A stretch of 64,000 nt of DNA from Actinokineospora iranica (GTDB taxonomy: Bacteria > Actinomycetota > Actinomycetes > Mycobacteriales > Pseudonocardiaceae). Location: contig NZ_FMZZ01000018.1 of assembly GCF_900101685.1 (NCBI RefSeq), positions 1 through 64,000 of the forward strand, in the 5' to 3' direction. The position numbers and the translations under genes are program-made. The notes under the pieces are model-generated. The model made no database searches, was not told the origin of the DNA, and saw nothing but the letters and a program-made list of their open reading frames with translations. Below, one piece after another: positions 59,253 to 64,000 of this stretch (position 1 is its first letter; each line of letters opens with the position of its first letter).

Positions 59253-61162
59253 CAGTTCTCCGTCCACTTCAGACGATTGGACTCGAAGGTCCCGTTCGAG
59301 GTCTCCACCGTCACCCACACGGTGTGGCCTATCCCGTGGTAGTCGAAGGCGTGGAAGGTGATCTCGCCATTGCGGTCGGTGGTCTGCGACGAGCCCGGGT
59401 TGGAGTAGCCCGCCGCGGTCGAATGCGGAAACGCCTTCACACGGGTCCTCGGCGGGAAACCGGTCAGGGTGATCCGCATCGGCGCGCAGCCCGGTTTTGA
59501 GGCGTAGTCCGCGTCCGGGTCGCACTCCCGGTCGCCGCGCGCGATGACGACCTGCGGCGTCGGGACCGGCGTCACCGGGGTGGCCGATGCCGCGGGCCCG
59601 GAGCCGACGGCGTTCGCGGCGCGGACGGTGATGGTGTACGACACGCGGTTGGCCAGGCCGGTCACGGTGAACGCCGTGGCGCCGCCGCCGAGGCGGTGCG
59701 ACCCGGACCTGCCGCCACCGGACCAGGTCACCGTGTACCCGGTGATCGCGGACCCGTTGGCCGATGCTGGCGACCAGGTCACCGTCGCCGAGCCGGGGCC
59801 GGGGGCAGCCGCGACGCCGACCGGGGCGCCCGGCGGGCTCGCCGCGATCGTCGGCGGGGGAGCCGTCGGCTTGGCGGGCGGCGTCGTCCTGGTCCGCTGG
59901 GGCGCCACTGGCGGCCGGGTGTCCACTGGCCGCGCGGGCGGGGGCCCGGTGTCCGCTGGCCGCGCGGGCGGAGCGGTCGCCCCGGTCGTGGTGGTGTCGG
60001 TCGGGGGCGGCGGCGCGACCGGCGGCGCGACGGGGCCGCGCGTCGGGTTGACCTTGCCGTCGACCGGGACGTCGGTGATCCGGCCGTCCCGGTCGAGGAC
60101 GAGGACGTGGCCGCCCTTGTCGCCCTCGACGTAGACCTTGTGGTCGTCGCCCTTGGTGAGCCTCGGCTCGCCGGTCTCGGCGGGGATCGGCCGGGCGTGC
60201 TGGGGGCGTCCGTCCGCGTCGTAGGTCAGCAGTTTCCGGCTGCTCCGGTCGATCAGCGCGACCACACCGCCGGAGGACACCGGCTCGGTGTACTCGCCCT
60301 TGGGCACGGTCACCGGGATGGGCTTGGCCTGCGGGCGGGCGGGATCGAGGCCGGGGTCGACCAGGTGCAGCGTGCTCTTCGCGGGGTCGAAGATCGCGAC
60401 CCGGCCGGAGACGTCGCTCGCGGCGACCGCCGCCGCGTCGGGGATGTCGATGCCGAGGTGGACGCCGGGGCCAAGACCGGTGTCCGCGACGGCGTGGGCG
60501 GTGTTGGTCGCGCTGTCGACGAAAACCGGCGTGTCCCCGACGACGGTGAGCGACCCGGCGTCGTTGCCGGGGATGGCGACCGGGCACGGCACGTCCGTCG
60601 CGCCGGGGGCGACCCGGCACAGCTGCCCGGTGTCCGTGCGCCGCAGCCACACCCGGCCCTGGGGGGTGGCCGCGAAGTCCACGACCGGGCCGCCGACCTT
60701 CAGCGCGAGCATCGGGTCGCCCAAGCGGGACAGCGTGCCCGCCTTCGGGTAGAGGACATAGGGGCCGCCCTCGACGCGGATCGGGATGCCGGGTTCCTCG
60801 GTTTCCGGGTCGAGGGTCTTCTCCACGGTCTGGCTGGGCAGGTCCACCATCGGGATCTCCGTCGGGCTGACGACATAGCCCTTGGTGTCGCCCTGGACCA
60901 CCTCGCTGCCCGGGGCGGCCTGGACGCCGTCGACCTTGGCGTCGACGTTGCCGGTGCCGCCGTCGATGTGGAAGATCGCGCCCAGCGCCGCGTTGTAGAC
61001 CCAGTGGCCCGGCGGGAGGAACGCCGCGCCGGGGGTGGGCGTGGCCGCGCCGGACACCGCGACGACCACGCCGCTGAGACACCCCACCGCGAGCAGCGCC
61101 GTGGGCAGCCGCCTGCGCAGCGAGCCGGTGAGAGCCTGCCGAGATCGTGTCCCCAGATTCAC
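59252..61162 (-). CDS. membrane-anchored beta-propeller-like protein with FN3 domain
   Basis: A 636-aa exported protein. One N-terminal hydrophobic helix (LPTALLAVGCLSGVVVAVSG), then ~320 residues with repeated short beta motifs (IFHIDGGTGN, VWLRRTDTGQ, LLTYDADGRP, VLVLDRDGR) suggesting a beta-propeller, a Pro/Thr linker, one fibronectin type III domain (PGSATVTWSPASANGSAITGYTV) and a final beta domain with two Cys. It is the first gene of the MoxR operon and probably binds envelope ligands; comparable FN3 proteins occur in type VII-like or MoxR loci. Confidence 0.8.
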   Translation of the reverse strand: MNLGTRSRQALTGSLRRRLPTALLAVGCLSGVVVAVSGAATPTPGAAFLPPGHWVYNAALGAIFHIDGGTGNVDAKVDGVQAAPGSEVVQGDTKGYVVSPTEIPMVDLPSQTVEKTLDPETEEPGIPIRVEGGPYVLYPKAGTLSRLGDPMLALKVGGPVVDFAATPQGRVWLRRTDTGQLCRVAPGATDVPCPVAIPGNDAGSLTVVGDTPVFVDSATNTAHAVADTGLGPGVHLGIDIPDAAAVAASDVSGRVAIFDPAKSTLHLVDPGLDPARPQAKPIPVTVPKGEYTEPVSSGGVVALIDRSSRKLLTYDADGRPQHARPIPAETGEPRLTKGDDHKVYVEGDKGGHVLVLDRDGRITDVPVDGKVNPTRGPVAPPVAPPPPTDTTTTGATAPPARPADTGPPPARPVDTRPPVAPQRTRTTPPAKPTAPPPTIAASPPGAPVGVAAAPGPGSATVTWSPASANGSAITGYTVTWSGGGRSGSHRLGGGATAFTVTGLANRVSYTITVRAANAVGSGPAASATPVTPVPTPQVVIARGDRECDPDADYASKPGCAPMRITLTGFPPRTRVKAFPHSTAAGYSNPGSSQTTDRNGEITFHAFDYHGIGHTVWVTVETSNGTFESNRLKWTEN

Positions 61163-61218
61163 GCGACCCAGGGTAGGTCACCGAATACAGGACCGGTCCA
61201 CTCCTGTCGCTTTACTGT

Positions 61219-62481
61219 TCAACGCCGGTCGGGCGCCACCGGCAATTCCAGCTCGAAGATGGCCCCGCCCTCGTCGGCGTTGTAGAGGTTCAGCCTGCCC
61301 CCGTGCGCCTGGGCGACCCACCGCACGATCGACAGCCCCAGCCCCGAGGACCCGCTGCCGGTGCGGAACCGGTTGAACATCTCCTCCGCGGCATCGGCGT
61401 CGATCCCCGGACCGTGGTCGGCGACCGTGACTCTGCCGTTGGCGACCGTGATGTGCACGATCGCGCGCTCGCCGGGCTTTCGCCCGTACCGCAAGGCGTT
61501 GTCGAGCAGGTTGCCGATCGCGCGCTGCACCAGGGTCGGGTCGGCCAGCACCGCGGACGCCGCCGCGGTGAGCGTCACCTGCGCGTCCTGGGCCGGGGTC
61601 GACTCCACCACGTCGGCGACGAGCTGGTCGAGCCACACCGGTTGCACGGCCAGCCGGTCCACGCCCGCGGCGAGCCGGGCGCGCACGAGCAGGCCGTCGA
61701 TGACGCCGCCCATCCGCGCGGCGAGCTCGACCGTGCGCGGCAGCAAATCGGCGCGCTCACCGGGGTTGCGCAGCGCGGTCTCGGCGAGCGCCCGCAGCGC
61801 CGCGACCGGTGTCCGCAGGTCGTGCGCGGTCTCGGCGAGCAACTGCTCTTGCTGCTCCAGCGCCGAGGCCGCGGGCCGGATCGCCCGCCCGGCCAGGATG
61901 TGGCCCGCGGCGCCGAGCAGGCCGACCAGCAGCAGGCACCCGCCGACGATCCGCCACACCGCGGTGTCGTGCGCGCGCTGCTCGTCGGTCGCGTCGGCGA
62001 GCGCGATCACCGCGCCGACGTACCGCCCGGACTGACCGCGGATCGGCTCGACGCGGATTCGCACCGGTCTGCCGTCGGTGGCCCAGATCCGGCCGTAGCG
62101 AAGCCGTTGATCGCCCACCGCTTTCCGCGCCTCATCGGCCAGCAGGCCCCGGTCGACCGGAACGCACTCCACTTTGCTGAACTTCGCCGGGAACGACCCG
62201 CCGCCCGCGGGGAGCACGGCGAACTGCGGGCACATGTCGTTCAGCTCGTCGCGGTCGATGCCCGCGGTGCTGACCGTGCCATCGGCGTCGGCCCGCAGCA
62301 GCCTGCTCACCGTGGCGGTGACCCCCTGCAGCCGGGCGTCGAGCCGCTGGTCCCGCTGCTCCTGGTCGTTGCCGATCACCAGCCAGGACACGACGACCAG
62401 CCCGAGGGCGTTCATCGTGGTGAACAGCGCCGTCAGCACCAGCCGCAGCCTGCGGAGCCGGTCCGCGGCCGCCCCGGTCAC
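61219..62481 (-). CDS. sensor histidine kinase
   Basis: A 420-aa membrane kinase: helix near residue 20 (LTALFTTMNALGLVVVSWLVIG), an extracytoplasmic domain of about 130 residues with two Cys, a second helix (GGCLLLVGLLGAAGHILAG), HisKA with AETAHDLRTPVAAL and HATPase with RAIGNLLDNALRYG, ADHGPGID and SGLGLSIV. GTG overlaps the response regulator stop (GTGA). The signal is unknown. Confidence 0.92.
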   Translation of the reverse strand: MTGAAADRLRRLRLVLTALFTTMNALGLVVVSWLVIGNDQEQRDQRLDARLQGVTATVSRLLRADADGTVSTAGIDRDELNDMCPQFAVLPAGGGSFPAKFSKVECVPVDRGLLADEARKAVGDQRLRYGRIWATDGRPVRIRVEPIRGQSGRYVGAVIALADATDEQRAHDTAVWRIVGGCLLLVGLLGAAGHILAGRAIRPAASALEQQEQLLAETAHDLRTPVAALRALAETALRNPGERADLLPRTVELAARMGGVIDGLLVRARLAAGVDRLAVQPVWLDQLVADVVESTPAQDAQVTLTAAASAVLADPTLVQRAIGNLLDNALRYGRKPGERAIVHITVANGRVTVADHGPGIDADAAEEMFNRFRTGSGSSGLGLSIVRWVAQAHGGRLNLYNADEGGAIFELELPVAPDRR

Positions 62482-63161
62482 CGGTTCGGCTCCTCGGCGA
62501 GCCGGTAGCCGACCCCGCGCACGGTGTGGATCAGCGCGGGCGCGCGCAGCTTCGCCCGCAGCCGCTTGACCACCGCGTCCACCACGTTGGCGACCGGGTC
62601 TGCCGCGCCGTCCCAGCAGTGCTCCATCAGCTCGTCGCGGCCGACCGCCTGGCCGACCCGGACGAGCAGCACCTCCAACACGGCGAACTCCTTGTCGGAC
62701 AAGGTGAGCAGCACCCCGCCGCGGCGCACCTCCCGCCGCGCGCAGTCGACGACGAGATCGGCGTGCCGCAGCACCGACGGCCTGCCCGTGCCCGCCCGCC
62801 TGCACAGCGCGAACACCCGCGCGGCCATCTCGCCCACGGAGAACGGCTTGACCAGGTAGTCGTCGCCGCCGTGGGCGAACCCGGCGAGCCGGTCGGCCAC
62901 GGTGTCGCGCGCGGTGAGGAACAGCACCGGCGTCGCCCACCCGCGCTCGCGCAGCCGGTGCACGTACGAGATCGAGTCGCCGTCGGGCAGCATCCGGTCG
63001 AACACCACGCACTGGTACTCGCCGTTGCCGAGCGCGGCGTCCGCGCCCGCGATGTCGGCGGCCGCGGTGACCAGCAGGCCCGCCGCCGTGAGCTCGGCGG
63101 TCACCGCGACGCGCAGGTCCTCGTCGTCCTCGACCACCAGCACCCGTCCGCCGCGTGTCAT
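62478..63161 (-). CDS. OmpR-family response regulator
   Basis: A 227-aa regulator: receiver with VVEDDEDLR, phospho-Asp in VVFDRMLPDG, LFLTARD, Lys in YLVKPFSVGE; C-terminal winged helix (LTLSDKEFAVLEVLL, VVKRLRAKLRAPALIHTVRGVGYRL). Start ATG with GAGGAT upstream. Co-transcribed with and activated by the downstream kinase. Divergent from the BTAD regulator gene. Confidence 0.95.
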   Translation of the reverse strand: MTRGGRVLVVEDDEDLRVAVTAELTAAGLLVTAAADIAGADAALGNGEYQCVVFDRMLPDGDSISYVHRLRERGWATPVLFLTARDTVADRLAGFAHGGDDYLVKPFSVGEMAARVFALCRRAGTGRPSVLRHADLVVDCARREVRRGGVLLTLSDKEFAVLEVLLVRVGQAVGRDELMEHCWDGAADPVANVVDAVVKRLRAKLRAPALIHTVRGVGYRLAEEPNR

Positions 63162-63243
63162 CGAATCCTCATGTCCACAGGTCGACTCTGGTCCCCGCGG
63201 CGCGCGAGCGCGCCGATCCGCTCGATCGACAGGAGTAAGGGCA

Positions 63244-64000
63244 ATGCACTTCTCGGAGCCATCTTCGCATCTGTCTTCGCAGCCATCTCCGACGTTGTTC
63301 TCCGTGCTCGGCCCGGTCGAGGTGCGCGGCAGCGCGGCCGTGCTCAGGGCCCCGAAACCGATCACCGTGCTGACCACGCTGCTGGTACACGCTAACGCCT
63401 GGGTCGACACCGACACGCTGATCGCGGTCACTTGGCCGGAACAGGCCGCGCCCGCCTCGGCGAACGCCAACCTCAAGACCTATGTGTGGCAGCTGCGCCG
63501 GGCGCTGCCCGCGGGCCGCGTCGAGCAGCGGCCGGGCGCCTACCGGCTGCGGGTCGAAGCAGGCGAACTCGACATCGACGAGGCCGAGCGCCTCGCCGCG
63601 CTCGGCCGCCGCGCCCGCGCCGACGGCGACCTGGAGACCGCGGCCGACCTGTTCGCCGAGGCCCTGGGCCTGTGGCGGGGCAAGCCGTTCGGCGGCCTGT
63701 GCCTCGACACCGCGGTCGGCACCCGCGCCTGGCTCGACGCGCTGCACCGGGACCTGCGCTCGGCGCTGGCCGACATCCACTTCGAGCAGGGGCGCGTGAA
63801 CGAGGCGATCATGGTCCTGCGCGGCCTGGTGGACGAGGACCCGGTGTCCGAGAGCGCCTGGGCGCGCTGGGTGGCCGCGCTGGCCAGGGCGGGCAGGCAC
63901 GGCGAGGCGCTGGCGCTCTGCCACCGGGCCCGCGCGGTGCTGGCCGCCGAACTCGGCGTGCGGCCGGGCGCCGAGCTGACCGCGGCCCACCGGCTCGCCC
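63244..64000 (+). CDS. BTAD/SARP-type transcriptional regulator (3' end outside window)
   Basis: An open frame from ATG 63244 to the window edge (252 codons). It has an OmpR-like wHTH (PKPITVLTTLLVHANAWVDTDTLIAVTWPEQ, NLKTYVWQLRRALP, YRLRVEAGELD) followed by the bacterial transcriptional activation domain (ETAADLFAEALGLWRG … AWLDALHRDLRSALADIHFEQGRVNEAIMVL). SARP/AfsR-type proteins activate secondary metabolism or other clusters. The beginning has a small Ser/Pro repeat (SSHLSSQPS). AAGG upstream supports the start. Whether NB-ARC/TPR domains follow lies beyond the window. Confidence 0.88.
   Translation, partial: MHFSEPSSHLSSQPSPTLFSVLGPVEVRGSAAVLRAPKPITVLTTLLVHANAWVDTDTLIAVTWPEQAAPASANANLKTYVWQLRRALPAGRVEQRPGAYRLRVEAGELDIDEAERLAALGRRARADGDLETAADLFAEALGLWRGKPFGGLCLDTAVGTRAWLDALHRDLRSALADIHFEQGRVNEAIMVLRGLVDEDPVSESAWARWVAALARAGRHGEALALCHRARAVLAAELGVRPGAELTAAHRLA

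Overview
The window is very GC-rich with strong third-position G/C bias, densely packed and almost free of long gaps. It carries ESX/EspG-type genes, XRE/MerR/TetR/BTAD regulators, a MoxR–DUF58–transglutaminase operon, a terpene synthase and leaderless or GTG-started genes. All of this points to a filamentous actinomycete, most likely of the Pseudonocardiales; the family level is inference from gene content. No tRNA, rRNA, CRISPR array or integrase was recognised.

Left part (1-13.2 kb): the 3' end of an IS30-type transposase abuts a radical SAM/SPASM peptide maturase of the AmcB (cyclophane) type that has lost any visible precursor; a divergent XRE regulator follows. Then come an SDR with a missing catalytic lysine, a secreted GHL15-type glycosidase-like protein, a membrane protein with a RHIM-like amyloid motif, a PLP basic amino acid decarboxylase whose leader can hide its own ribosome binding site, a short archaeal-type AspRS, a ThDP decarboxylase-like enzyme and a ferritin-like VioB/RebD-type enzyme.

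Accessory core (13.3-20.3 kb): an APH(6)/hydroxyurea-type kinase, again with a hairpin masking its Shine-Dalgarno sequence, is followed by a tightly coupled seven-gene operon: a 54-aa peptide, a GYD-like small protein, a ferritin-like diiron protein, a shortened PhyH oxygenase, an isolated methyltransferase dimerisation domain, an HTTM membrane protein and an asparagine-synthetase-like ligase without the glutaminase cysteine. This is my best candidate for an undescribed peptide-modifying system.

Middle (20.3-39.7 kb): a MerR regulator with direct repeats bracketing a clear promoter; small proteins; a J-domain protein; an EspG/PPE-like/ESX-like trio without secretion machinery; a TetR; an IS30 element inserted inside a palindromic MITE-like repeat; a secreted OB-fold protein; a haloacetate-dehalogenase-like hydrolase; an EF-hand protein; a terpene synthase plus FAD monooxygenase pair; a ThuA-like protein; and a coupled pair of a response-regulator/thioredoxin-reductase fusion and a cyclic-nucleotide-binding histidine kinase.

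Right part (39.7-64 kb): folE and a SufR-like regulator share a DtxR-like box; osmC has a remarkable hairpin leader; argG, TetR, FBP protein, a glycosyltransferase and a class A beta-lactamase follow; a second MITE copy and degenerate 64-bp tandem repeats; divergent GGDEF and XRE genes, the latter heading an XRE-ImmA-membrane cassette; a secreted TNT-type NAD glycohydrolase; an operon with a pseudokinase, a pseudo-transglutaminase, DUF58, MoxR and an FN3 protein; a two-component system; and the start of a BTAD/SARP regulator cut by the window edge.
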